The notes under the pieces were generated by a model. The model was not told the origin of the DNA. It did no database searches and saw only the letters and a list, made by a program, of their open reading frames with translations. From Porphyridium purpureum (Eukaryota > Rhodophyta > Bangiophyceae > Porphyridiales > Porphyridiaceae), in assembly GCA_008690995.1 (NCBI GenBank), contig VRMN01000004.1, positions 1,054,001-1,118,000 of the forward strand: a stretch of 64,000 nucleotides of DNA, read 5' to 3'. The stretch's first letter is position 1, and each line of letters begins with the position of its first letter. The translations under genes were made by a program, and so were the position numbers. Of this stretch, positions 20,564 to 30,074 are shown in pieces.

Positions 20564-20661
20564 AGCGACACATGCATCTGTGGAAACTCGCATGTTATTA
20601 AAATGTCCGCGATGCGCCACGTTTACATCTTGATTGACGGGTCGAGTGAGACCGCAGAACT

Positions 20662-21366
20662 ATGAGCCAGTGCGACGGGAAAGGAGAGATGGACACGTCC
20701 ACACCGGTAGACCACCAGACCGAGGCTTGGGAACACGATGATTCTCAAGCCGACGGGGTGGTACAGGTGTTCGTGAACCGGCCGGCGCTCTTGCTAACGG
20801 GCGTTGTACCAATCGGCCTTGGCATGCTCGTCGGCATCCCACTGGCGTTAAAGATCGGCACTTCGGCGATGCGCGAGTCTGCCGGGGCGGAGGCATTGAA
20901 GAGACACCAGCCGCTGCCGCATCAGCGTGTCAAGACGGAGCAGTTGTACAAGGATGGCGCAAAGTTAGCAGCCAAGGCGCTTGTGTATGGAACGCTGTTG
21001 TGTGCAGCTTTTGGTGTTGTCATCGTGGGCGGCATTCGGTGGTACTATGATGTGGATTCGGTACGCGCCTTTGTTTTGCGTATGCGCGTGGAGGTGCCGC
21101 AACAGCAGCAGGCGCTGCGTGGCATACTGGAGCGTCCTCTGGTAGCGCTGCGAGGCGCGGGGGATGGAACTCATCACGGTGTCGAAGGAATAGTGCACAG
21201 CGTCTGGACAGACTCAGCGCTCGCGCGGCGGGTGAGCGAGCGCATCCATGCGTCGTCCGAGAGGCGCGCAGAACTGGAGCGCGAGCGAGAGAGCAAAGTT
21301 CCGGAGGGAAAACTCACCATCGAGCATGACGAGATTCCAGAGACCGGAGAGAAGGGAACACTATGA
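20662..21366 (+). CDS. TMEM242-like mitochondrial inner-membrane protein
   Basis: 234 residues. Two membrane helices (about 42-63 and 105-125) flank a short polar loop. The second is followed by WYYDVDSVRAFVLRMR, which parallels the end of TMEM242 (helix, then a D/H-S-x-x-x-F-x-x-K-M segment). TMEM242 is a metazoan assembly factor for the ATP synthase c-ring. The match here rests on topology and the short post-helix motif, so function is inferred. The C-terminal 90 residues are charged and helical and extend past the usual family length. The gene starts only 98 bp after the V-ATPase d stop. Confidence 0.6.
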   Translation: MSQCDGKGEMDTSTPVDHQTEAWEHDDSQADGVVQVFVNRPALLLTGVVPIGLGMLVGIPLALKIGTSAMRESAGAEALKRHQPLPHQRVKTEQLYKDGAKLAAKALVYGTLLCAAFGVVIVGGIRWYYDVDSVRAFVLRMRVEVPQQQQALRGILERPLVALRGAGDGTHHGVEGIVHSVWTDSALARRVSERIHASSERRAELERERESKVPEGKLTIEHDEIPETGEKGTL

Positions 21367-21466
21367 CATAAATCCTTTGCTATATTAGTCTACTCATGTG
21401 TGAATGGTTCACGTCTCTGTGGCAAGACGGCATTCGAAGAACGACGCCGAAGATTTCGGAAGTTTC

Positions 21467-23701
21467 CTATTCCGATTCGGCCAAAATCCGAATGCGGATT
21501 TGGCGTGTCTGGACATCCACGTGCTCCACAAGAACCTGGCACGGGTCGTTTGGCTGCAGGAGTTTTCGAGACTTGGTCTTTTTGTCCTGTGAGGACAGCA
21601 CTCCATTCGCATTCACCAAAGCAACAGCAGAGAGCCCGGTCTGCAGCAGGCGCACGCGCACCTTGTTTGCGTTGCGACTGATGACGGTGGCGTCCATGAT
21701 TGCCGAGCCACCCACACTGGAGGCCTTGCGTTTGGCACAGTGATCAGCGAGCGCCTCGTACAGGTAAACCTGTCGCTGCTCTTGCACAACTTGCTTGTTC
21801 TCTACGAGCCGACTTTCGATCCATTTGTTGAGCTGCACCATTTGCTCTCGGCGCGATGGTTCGTGGCCCGTCAGCACCGCCTTGATTTGGCGCTGAATAG
21901 CAAGGTCCATGTACTTCCGCATCGGCGCGGTACCGCAGCGCATGGCAAAGTACCGGGAACCGCGGCGCTCAGGTAGGTACGCTCGGTGCTTTCGTGCAAA
22001 CTCGCGGATGTAGTGTCCCGCCACATTCAGCACCGAGTCGAGCACTTCATGCACTTCGCTGAACTCGTACTTGTCCACAACAACTGCTTTACCTCTCTGC
22101 GCGCTGCGCACGGACATGAAGTCTGCGCGAAACTGACGCCGAGGCTGGTCCGCCGGAAGGACGCGAAGCAATGTGTTCGTAGCCTCTTTCAGCAACGCAA
22201 GCCACTGCGAGAGTGGACCTTCGGGCGCAGCCTTGAGCAAGTCAATCGCCTGCTCAAAGGTCAGGACGTGCACTGCCGGCACAACATTCCTTGAAATATC
22301 CCAGGACACGACTTCATTTCGCTCCGGGTTGACCATGAAATCGATCGTAATCGCTTCGGTGGGCAAATCAGTAGAAAAGCTCGCGGCTTCCACTACAAAT
22401 GCAGGAAGCATGTGTAGCGGTCCCCGCGGTAAGTAAATGCTTTGCGCGCGATCACGTGCGACGAGATCGACGGCCGAATCTCTAGGCACGACGGCGTCGA
22501 CGTCAGCCACGTGCACGCACACTCGAATGAGGCGTTGATCAGCCACGGTGACAAGCCGGCAGCTCACGGCATCATCGCGAAAGGTCGCGCTCTTGTCATC
22601 AATACAGTACGCAGTGCTTGAAAACGTGGATTGCTTTGCTGAACGCGACCGCTGCGACTGTTGCAGTTGACTTCTGCGCTGAAATGCCGCGTCGCGCTGC
22701 TCGCGCGCTGCTTCCAAAATATGCTCCGGGAATGCCCAGCTCGTCCTATTTCCATTTTCGTCTAAATCTGATTTGGACCAGAAGCCGATGCGCTGCAGAA
22801 AGCGTTTGGTCTCGCTCTGTGAGTGACCGAAGCCCAGCGCACTCAGCGGCGCGCGCGCCGATTTGGGAAAGGTGCTGGCGGGCGGACCCGATATTGCAAA
22901 CACTTCGAGCGCTCTGAGCAGCTGCAGATGCTCGGCACTCCACACAACCTGCTTTGCTTGCTCGGCAGATGACGACGCTGGCGAGTGCTCGCTTGCGTTC
23001 AGAATCGCCGCACATTCGAGCTCAAACGCGTTTGCTGCACGTGACGCAGCTACCGAGCCGGGGAGAGCTCGCCAGCCCGTTCCCGGGGCGCCGCGCTTGA
23101 ATTTCACTGAATCTGAAGCCAGGACGAGACCCGCGCAGATGCGCTCCACGTCTGGGTCTGAGGGCACGCGCAACACGCGCTGCGCATAGAAGAAATCTGC
23201 CACAGTGGCAGACGATATGTGCGATTTCGGGTTGCCCTTTTCCAAACGTGCCATTTTTGCGTGTAATTTCTCCAAATTGAGGGACCGCGGTGCGGCCTTT
23301 TGCAAAACAGCTGTTGCACGGCTAATTTTAGCTGCCAGGATATGCACGGGCTCCTCGTCTGCGTCTGCAGAACTTGAAATCACCGACGAAGAGCCCCACG
23401 TCCCCACAACTTCATCCAGCGAAACCCGCACATTCCTTAAAACTTGCATGTCCTGCGGCTGAACCAGGTCGACCACAACGTGCTTCTCTTGCAGCTCTGT
23501 CACGATGCCCCAAACGAGCCGCTTACTGCGCCACACCTCGACCACTGCATTCTCCTTTGGCATTTTCGACACAAAATGATTTGAGCGCGCGCTATCAATG
23601 TTTCTGCTTGTCGACGCGGACACATCCACCGTCATGGACACCCTCCTCAACGTCGATTTCGAAGCGCCGCCGGGCGCCGCCCGTCGAGGCACCGACTGCA
23701 T
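21467..23701 (-). CDS. RNB-family exoribonuclease (RNase II/RNR1-like), organellar
   Basis: About 744 residues from the ATG ending at 23701. The frame is open to 23851, but MQSVPRRAAPGGASKSTLRR looks like an organelle presequence. The RNB core lies in roughly the second half. The metal site block is IDDKSATFRDDA (frame residues 416-427, numbered from 23851), where the two final aspartates are present but the acidic residue normally two positions earlier is Phe. LVRDRAQSIYLPRG-like and LPTEAITIDF blocks follow, then an RGKAVVVDKYEFSEV block and a C-terminal S1-like strand region. The enzyme would degrade RNA 3' to 5' in plastids or mitochondria, as RNR1 does in plants. Confidence 0.88.
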   Translation of the reverse strand: MQSVPRRAAPGGASKSTLRRVSMTVDVSASTSRNIDSARSNHFVSKMPKENAVVEVWRSKRLVWGIVTELQEKHVVVDLVQPQDMQVLRNVRVSLDEVVGTWGSSSVISSSADADEEPVHILAAKISRATAVLQKAAPRSLNLEKLHAKMARLEKGNPKSHISSATVADFFYAQRVLRVPSDPDVERICAGLVLASDSVKFKRGAPGTGWRALPGSVAASRAANAFELECAAILNASEHSPASSSAEQAKQVVWSAEHLQLLRALEVFAISGPPASTFPKSARAPLSALGFGHSQSETKRFLQRIGFWSKSDLDENGNRTSWAFPEHILEAAREQRDAAFQRRSQLQQSQRSRSAKQSTFSSTAYCIDDKSATFRDDAVSCRLVTVADQRLIRVCVHVADVDAVVPRDSAVDLVARDRAQSIYLPRGPLHMLPAFVVEAASFSTDLPTEAITIDFMVNPERNEVVSWDISRNVVPAVHVLTFEQAIDLLKAAPEGPLSQWLALLKEATNTLLRVLPADQPRRQFRADFMSVRSAQRGKAVVVDKYEFSEVHEVLDSVLNVAGHYIREFARKHRAYLPERRGSRYFAMRCGTAPMRKYMDLAIQRQIKAVLTGHEPSRREQMVQLNKWIESRLVENKQVVQEQRQVYLYEALADHCAKRKASSVGGSAIMDATVISRNANKVRVRLLQTGLSAVALVNANGVLSSQDKKTKSRKLLQPNDPCQVLVEHVDVQTRQIRIRILAESE

Positions 23702-24706
23702 ACCGCCCGCATTACGCCCAACACCAGGCGCACGGCACGCGCGCGTTTCTCTTCGCACGTCTGCATGCGAATTGTGAACACATGTACTCACAAACGCCAC
23801 CGGAGATATCTCCACAGCTTTCACACAACTATCCTTCATCGTCCCACGCACATCCAGCGCAGCTTAATCAAGCCTCGGCGCAGGGCAATTCTGGTCAAAG
23901 CCACTTCACACAATGAGTTGCTGGTGCTTGCATCAATCAACACATCTATGCTGCCAGCTGTTCTTATATCACTCTCCTTCTTACTCTCTCGCTTGGTTCA
24001 CATCCAGGCGTCCCCTTCCGCAACCCGCCGCACGACGAGCGTCATGCACTGCAGCTGTACCTCCATCAAACATGGGGTACACTTCTCGCGTCGGTTTTCT
24101 CTAGTTCAGTACTGGCGGCATCGGTCCGCCGATAAACCGTTAAAGTGAGCACGTGAAACCGTTTTCAGAGCGCCACGACGTCGCGCACATTTGCGAGACA
24201 TGCTCGTCATAGCTCCTGCGCTGGATATGCGACTCCAAGTTGGACGTCGGGCAGGCGAGATTCCACCGACAGGCTGAGACTGCAAGAAGAGTAACTGGGG
24301 AAATCGTCGGCGAGAGGAGAAGGGCCAATTCGGGGAGAACGACTCTCCATGTTGCTGCGCGCGCGTCCGCAAATGGCGCCAGGCAGAAAGACGTTTCGGT
24401 CTATCGGTTTAGACCGATCATTGCGCGGCGGCAAGAAAGCCGCCCTCTGGCGTCATGAACGTTAAATAAATCAATCTTTACACTTTCTGGCGTCGTGATT
24501 AACATCTGCACTGTACACTACCAAAATAATCACTCTGTGAAGTGCGGATAAGAAAGCCGGAAAGTACAGCGAGGCAGTGCAGAGCGATGCGGTCAAACTT
24601 GCGGGTTAAAAGTGGAGAGGCGGTGGTGTGGGGGGGGAAAGAAGGGCAAGCTTGTGCTTGAGAGCGAGAAAGGAAGCTGCGTGGTGAGGTTTGAGTGATC
24701 GATAGT
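23702..24706. other. Divergent intergenic region between RNB exonuclease and WW/BAG gene
   Basis: Shared upstream region of two divergent genes. CTGTAC or GTACAG motifs lie at 24055, 24511 and 24564. No gene is supported. Confidence 0.5.
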
Positions 24707-25987
24707 ATGTTGCCCGGCGGATGGACTCAGCATAAGGATGCGCAAGGGCGTGAGTACTTGTATAATGGCGGGACGGGCGAGACGCGATGGTTGTGGACAC
24801 GCCACGAGGATCCCCAGATGCGCGGCCGCGAGTTTATGTATAATAATGTGACGGGCGAGCGACTGTGGATTGATGAGACCACCCGCGCCGCAGTGTCTGT
24901 GGGAAACCAGGTGTTTGGAGCGCCCGCCAAGAAAGATGCGCCGAGTGCGAATGTGCAGCTGAATCAGCAGCCCCACGCAAGCAATGGCGCAGCGCATCCG
25001 CAACGGATGTCGCCGACGCACCAGCACCAGCAATATGTGCATCCCGCTGCGCATGTGCCGCAACAGCAACAGTATGGCGGCCAAAATGCGATGCACGTGC
25101 AACCTCAGCCTCAGTATAATGGTGCTGCTGGTGCCGTTGCAGGATCTGGTGCCGCAGTGTTGACTCCGCACGCGCAAACCATGTATGCTACTCCGCAAGA
25201 ACGACAGCAACTACAGCAACGGCAGCCACAAGTGGCTCCGGTCGTCAGCGGCGTGAATCAGGCGGCCCGTATCCTCGCAAATACTTCGATTACTGCTCCT
25301 CCAGCGGTCGCTGTGAATGGCAGTGCGGACGGTGGCACACCGGACCTGTTGACGGGCGATGCCAGCACCGAAAACAAGCGAAAAGGCAAGCCCAAGCATC
25401 CCAAAGGCGGAAGTCTTGGTGGAGGACAGCCACAAAGCGAAGCGGCACCAGTCCCTCCGAACGGTCAGCGTCTGTTCATGAACGAGATCGAATGTGTGTC
25501 GTCGTCTGGCCGGCCCTATGCGTTCAACAAGGATACTCGTAAGTCGCGCTGGCTTCCGCGTGACAAGCCGCTACCTTCAAAGGAAGACGCCGTGGCTCTT
25601 CTACAGAGGCTCGTGCGTGGGCGCATTCTGGTGCGAGACCACAAGCCGCAACACGTCCTGACGCGCTTGAAGCGCGGGTTACAGCATGTTGAAAAGCTTG
25701 TGGGTGCGGGCGGCCGCTATGATCTCGCCGTGCTCGAATCAGTAGTACAAGAGTACGAAAAGCGCGAGCAGCGGCCGGACTACGATGCCATGAAGGCGCA
25801 CCACGTTGACCTTTTGCACGTCGGGGAAGCAATCACCAAGGAAATGCTCCAGCTCGACGGTATTGATACGAAAGGCTTGCCCAGCCTACGCACATATCGC
25901 AAGCTGACGGCGCAGCGCATCGTTGCACTCGGAGACAAGGTCGATGTGCTCAAGCACCGGATGGAACAGCTGATGGATCTTTGCTGA
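24707..25987 (+). CDS. WW-, IQ- and BAG-domain protein, candidate Hsp70 co-chaperone
   Basis: About 426 residues from the ATG at 24707 (frame open from 24695). The N-terminus holds a WW domain (LPGGWTQHKDAQGREYLYN to TRW) and a second, shorter WW-like copy. A Gln/Pro/Ala-rich stretch of about 170 residues follows, then a third WW-like segment (SSGRPYAFNKDTRKSRWLP). Next come an IQ-like helix (ALLQRLVRGRILVRDHK) and a C-terminal BAG-type helical bundle ending in ITKEMLQLDGIDTKG..SLRTYRKLTAQRIVALGDKVD. IQ plus BAG is a known plant architecture (BAG5-7), and the WW domains are unusual. BAG domains bind the Hsp70 ATPase domain and the IQ motif binds calmodulin. Confidence 0.75.
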   Translation: MLPGGWTQHKDAQGREYLYNGGTGETRWLWTRHEDPQMRGREFMYNNVTGERLWIDETTRAAVSVGNQVFGAPAKKDAPSANVQLNQQPHASNGAAHPQRMSPTHQHQQYVHPAAHVPQQQQYGGQNAMHVQPQPQYNGAAGAVAGSGAAVLTPHAQTMYATPQERQQLQQRQPQVAPVVSGVNQAARILANTSITAPPAVAVNGSADGGTPDLLTGDASTENKRKGKPKHPKGGSLGGGQPQSEAAPVPPNGQRLFMNEIECVSSSGRPYAFNKDTRKSRWLPRDKPLPSKEDAVALLQRLVRGRILVRDHKPQHVLTRLKRGLQHVEKLVGAGGRYDLAVLESVVQEYEKREQRPDYDAMKAHHVDLLHVGEAITKEMLQLDGIDTKGLPSLRTYRKLTAQRIVALGDKVDVLKHRMEQLMDLC

Positions 25988-26435
25988 GAGAGCGTGTGCG
26001 TTGATACCTCCGCGAGTAAAATTTGGGCCGCACCTTGTGTGGATGAAAGCGTGGAAGAAGAAGAATATCCGCCTGTTTACAGGAGGCAGTACCTCATCCA
26101 AGATTATTTTGCTCGGCATCCAAATTTTGTCCTTCTTTTGTGCCCTGCGGAAATCAAGACACATTTTAGAGGCGACAATTTACCTTCGCCTAAAAGTCAA
26201 AGAAAGAAAAATAAGGTCAGAGGCGTCGACGCTATCCCTCAAAATGACAGTCAGTTTGCAATGACAAGGCAGGGCCGCTTTACCCTCCTGAAAGCTTTCC
26301 AGGCACTCGCTCGCGTTTGCACAAAGCTCTGTGCACGGGACATGAGGTGCAGGTTGAGATGTCTCCCAGGACTTTGCGTCAGCTCAAAAGCTCCATACAT
26401 GCCATACTCTCGCGGGTTCCTAGTGAATGAGGTTT
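25988..26435. other. Convergent 3' region
   Basis: Lies between the 3' ends of the BAG and BAR-like genes. No gene is recognised. Confidence 0.5.
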
Positions 26436-27728
26436 TCACATCATGGCTTCGACTTGAGCGGGCTGCTTCGTTTCTTCTGGTGTGCGGTCCCATAGCTCGG
26501 GCTCAGGCACAGCCTCAGCTCTTTCCGGGTGCGCCTTTTCCGGAGTGGCGGTCACGGGACTCGGGTGCCTCTCGGGCATTTCCTTCTCACCCAACTCCTT
26601 CTCTGCCTGCTCAAGAACTGCCTCAAACTGCTTGTCCGACGCAGTCTTCTGCTTCTCTTCGTGCACCTTCTCAGCGAGCTCGACGCTCTGCGTCTCAGCG
26701 GTCGCACTCTTGAGGAACGCCGACTCCTTCTTGACATGCTGGAATTCGGTCGTCGCTCGCTGGAAGTGCGCCTCACGAAGCTGCTCTTGTTCGCGCTTTG
26801 CGCGCAGCGCTTCGTCCGTGGCGCGCGCGGTCTTCTCTGCCCAGCCTGAAGTAGCAGCCTCGGCCAGGCTGGCCTCTGATGTCAGCTCTTCAATGGACGG
26901 CGTGGCTGCCCATCCCTGCACTAGTCGCGAAGTCTCATCGTGCAGCACCAGGTCAACGTGGTCCTCCAGCAGCGGACGCAGCACGTCCAGGCAATTAGTG
27001 AACGTTGTGGAGGTGGTCTGCAGCATACGCACGTTCTCCATGCAGGATACCCACACGATCTCCTGCAAGTCGTCGTCAATTTTGGTCATAATTTCGCGCA
27101 GCTTGTCCACCGACTTGTCAGCGCTCTTCTTCGCGTCGTCGCGCTTGGCCACGTTGCGATCAACCCGAGCCTTGCCACCAAAGCGCGAGCTCATTTTGTC
27201 CAGCTTTTGAACATAATGGTCAAATGCCTCGACGTACTCGGAATGGCGCGCATTCTCCTTGCGAAAGCTCCTGAGCAGCGCGCGGTAGTCGGACAGGATC
27301 TCAAGCACAATCGTACGCTGCTGGTCGTGCTGCGCCATGTCATCTACGCTCTTCTGCAGCTCGGCGCTTGTCTTTTTGAGCAGCTCAAAGATGCGATGGA
27401 ACAGCTTGTCTTCGTCCGCGCTCTCCGCTTGGTCGGGCGGTGCCGAGAGCAGGCGGTGGTGGAGGGCCTTCTCCCATGTTGCCTCGGCGGTCTTCACATA
27501 GTCCGTCAGCGCAACGCACGGGATAAGCCAGAGCTTGGGGTCCCCCGTCAAGTGGTTTTCCAACGTACGAACAGCCTCGAGTTGCCGGCGCACAAACGCG
27601 TCGAGCGCATTCCAGTCGGTCTGGATACCAAACGAGGTCTCGCGGGATTCCAGCGCGGCTGTCGCGCCTTCCTCGTTTCCAGACTTGCTCGCAGACTTAC
27701 TCGCAGACTTGCTCATCCTCTCCGGCAT
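26436..27728 (-). CDS. BAR-like coiled-coil protein
   Basis: 430 residues, highly charged and helical. Residues about 35-275 have the spacing of an N-BAR/BAR bundle: an N-terminal helix ALDAFVRRQLEAVRTLENHL, a segment with ALTDYVKTAEATWEKAL, a long middle helix around EAFDHYVQKLDKM with basic residues after it, and a final helix containing MENVRMLQTTSTTFTNCLDVL. The rest (about 300-430) is a Glu/Lys/Ala-rich coiled coil and a Pro/Glu tail. BAR domains sense and shape curved membranes in endocytosis. The assignment is by pattern only, and a generic coiled-coil protein is the alternative. Confidence 0.6.
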   Translation of the reverse strand: MPERMSKSASKSASKSGNEEGATAALESRETSFGIQTDWNALDAFVRRQLEAVRTLENHLTGDPKLWLIPCVALTDYVKTAEATWEKALHHRLLSAPPDQAESADEDKLFHRIFELLKKTSAELQKSVDDMAQHDQQRTIVLEILSDYRALLRSFRKENARHSEYVEAFDHYVQKLDKMSSRFGGKARVDRNVAKRDDAKKSADKSVDKLREIMTKIDDDLQEIVWVSCMENVRMLQTTSTTFTNCLDVLRPLLEDHVDLVLHDETSRLVQGWAATPSIEELTSEASLAEAATSGWAEKTARATDEALRAKREQEQLREAHFQRATTEFQHVKKESAFLKSATAETQSVELAEKVHEEKQKTASDKQFEAVLEQAEKELGEKEMPERHPSPVTATPEKAHPERAEAVPEPELWDRTPEETKQPAQVEAMM

Positions 27729-28309
27729 GTACCCTCCTCCTCTCAGCCTTATCCTTCAGGGTCTCTCTCAACCTGAGGTTTCAGACGAACAAACGGACAT
27801 GCTACAGAGGTCCACAGTCCCGCATCATCTGTTCGATGCGAGCTTGTGTTAAGCCACCCAAACGCTGGACACGACATCTCTCGACAGCTTTTATACCCAC
27901 AGCTGCCTGAAGCCGTAGCGCATCGACACAAAACGTGTCACGCAACTTGCACGGTCTTGCTTTGCATGTCGTATGGGAGCGACACACGCAGGCGCAGACA
28001 GACACGCGTTGGTCGGGGATGGAAGAAGGACACACAAGGAATGGCACGAGGAGTGTCATTGAGTCGCACGCTTATCGTACTTCCGCACGTCGGTGCACTC
28101 ACACGCTGCATTAAAGCACGCGCGTGCGATGCGCGCGCCGGCTCGGCGCACTCACCGCTGCGCACGCTGTGCGCTTCGCGCTCGAAAGTGGACCCACGCG
28201 CCTCAAGGCAGACAGCGCACCACCCGAAAAATGGCTCAGGGCACGGATGATACTGTACTCTTGTTCTGGGCTGAAGTCTTCGTTTTTGTTTTTGGTTTTG
28301 GGTTCTCGC
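27729..28309. other. Intergenic region
   Basis: Upstream region of the BAR-like gene and 3' flank of the following minus-strand gene. Only short overlapping frames are seen. Confidence 0.45.
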
Positions 28310-28996
28310 TCATTGCAGAAGGGCCTCGATGTGCGACACGCTCGTCGCGTCCATGGTTGGAAGGCACAGAGATGGATATGATGTGGCTTGCGTGTACGCA
28401 GGATGGTGAGCCTCGATTTTTCGTGCCAGCGACTCCAACTTGAGCGCGCGCTCCAGCACATGCGGTGCTTGAGTCCACTCTGCGCGCGGCTGCTCGGTTT
28501 CGCGAGTCTCGGCAGAAATCAACGCAGATGCACTGTCCTCCAGCATGCGCAGCTCCACTTGTACTCGCTCGCGTTCCACTCGAGTACGCACGAGCTCCTC
28601 CATGAGATGTGATCTTGTCTGCTCGTCGGCAAAGACACTATTCTGGCATACCGACGGCATCTCCACGTCCAGGGTCCACTCTAGCGGCACGGAGCCTCCC
28701 GCATCCACGTCAACGATTCTGTCCAGACCAAGGCTCTTTGTGTACGATCGCCAAAGGCTCAGATTGTCGCGCAAACGGGGCGCGAATCCGGCCATAATAT
28801 CGTCGACGGCGCTCTGCGCTCTACGCTGCGCTTCTGCGCACACAGGCTCATGCGCAACAGTTGCCTGGCCATCCGCATCAGGGCACGCGCAAGAGCATGT
28901 GTGTAAAAGCTCGGACAGGCTACCTTTGAGCGCATCTGCAGCGTCACACGCCTCGAGCTGGGCGCTCCGCACCACCTGCGCTGACCAAGCCTCCAT
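28310..28996 (-). CDS. Unknown helical protein, possibly Mis12-like
   Basis: 228 residues with a good start and coding-like composition. The first 90 residues are helical with several Cys (CSCACPDADG). Residues about 88-110 contain an NLSLWRSYTKSLGL segment, and a coiled coil spans about 125-165 (LMEELVRTRVERERVQVELRMLEDSA). The layout of a helical head, a short loop with Pro, then a coiled coil recalls kinetochore Mis12-complex subunits, but no diagnostic motif is present, so I do not assign it. It is divergent from the bHLH-like gene at 30075, with GTACAGT motifs in between. Confidence 0.55.
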   Translation of the reverse strand: MEAWSAQVVRSAQLEACDAADALKGSLSELLHTCSCACPDADGQATVAHEPVCAEAQRRAQSAVDDIMAGFAPRLRDNLSLWRSYTKSLGLDRIVDVDAGGSVPLEWTLDVEMPSVCQNSVFADEQTRSHLMEELVRTRVERERVQVELRMLEDSASALISAETRETEQPRAEWTQAPHVLERALKLESLARKIEAHHPAYTQATSYPSLCLPTMDATSVSHIEALLQ

Positions 28997-30074
28997 CCCT
29001 CTCTTTCGCTCCCTCTCTCTCCGAGTTTCTCTGTTATCTTTCTCTCGCGCTCAGCTTCTGATCCTCACTGCTCGGTTCACCAACTCATTCCGAGCCTCGT
29101 ACGCCTCCTCCAACCTTCTCTAGCTCTCTGCGTGTCTCTTCTCCGTCAACGCTGCCGCGCGCACCTGCGTCCGCTTTCTCACACATGCAGTTTTCAAATT
29201 TTCAAAACCTCGCAAAGTACAGTGCGACCGACCCAGCAGCCGCAACGCTGTACCTTATGTACCCACTGTACCTACTCTCGTTTCGCAATGCGGCATTTCC
29301 GCGGTGTGGGCGTGGAAGCTGATACGGCGTGCGGCTCGTGGCGCGTGGCGCGTGGCCGTGTCTCTATGCAAACGCGCGTGTTTTCACAGCCTGCACGCGT
29401 GAGATACTTCGCCCGCAGTTGTGCTCGCATTCGGTCTATTCTGTCTATTTTGTATTCTCGCCCGTTTTCTATGTGAAGCGGCGCTGATTTGATAGGCACC
29501 TTCGTGCGCGCCGCTTTTCAGTAGTGCGATGTTTGGATGGCCGGTTTTCGTCATTTTCGGCATGTTTGGCATTTTTTTGGCGGGGGGTGGCGCGTGTGTG
29601 GGTGCGAGGTGGAAGAGGAATGGCGAGGCTGAACAGGTGGTGGTAGTGGTGGTGGTGGTGCGTATGTGACGGGGTGGTGGCGATGATAGATGCGCGTGTG
29701 ACATCGGCGTGTACTTATTAGAGGTGAAAGGGGGAGCAAGCGTCGTGTTATTCGTCATAGGTGGAGGAGCGCTACACCTAACGTGCCATAGGGAAAGAGA
29801 TAGAGAGAGAGGGTGGAAGCCGTACGTCACGTCGCTGCGTGGTGAGGAGAGGGCGCGAGCGCGCAGACACGTGGAAAGAACGTCGGTGGCGCTTGGAACG
29901 GGACTGAGCGCGCTCTGGCCGTGCAGTGCTCCGGTGGTGTATGGTGACAGAGCGACAGACACAGCGTCGTGCGGTCGTTGTGTTGTCGGTTGGAACAGGG
30001 AGGCACCGCAGCACACGCGCAAGGAGTGATCTGGGCCCAATGAACAGCATAGAATATCAAGCGGTGACGTATCG
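28997..30074. other. Divergent intergenic region
   Basis: About 1.08 kb with GTACAGT at 29217, CTGTAC at 29248 and ACTGTAC at 29265. A GGT-rich simple-repeat stretch lies near 29637-29680. Open minus-strand frames here overlap Pro/Thr/His-rich simple sequence and are not convincing genes. Confidence 0.5.

Noticed and set aside
19397-20620. 407-residue minus-strand frame opposite V-ATPase subunit d
   Set aside because: It is the antisense shadow of a well-conserved gene, made possible by GC-rich third positions, and it has no domain of its own.
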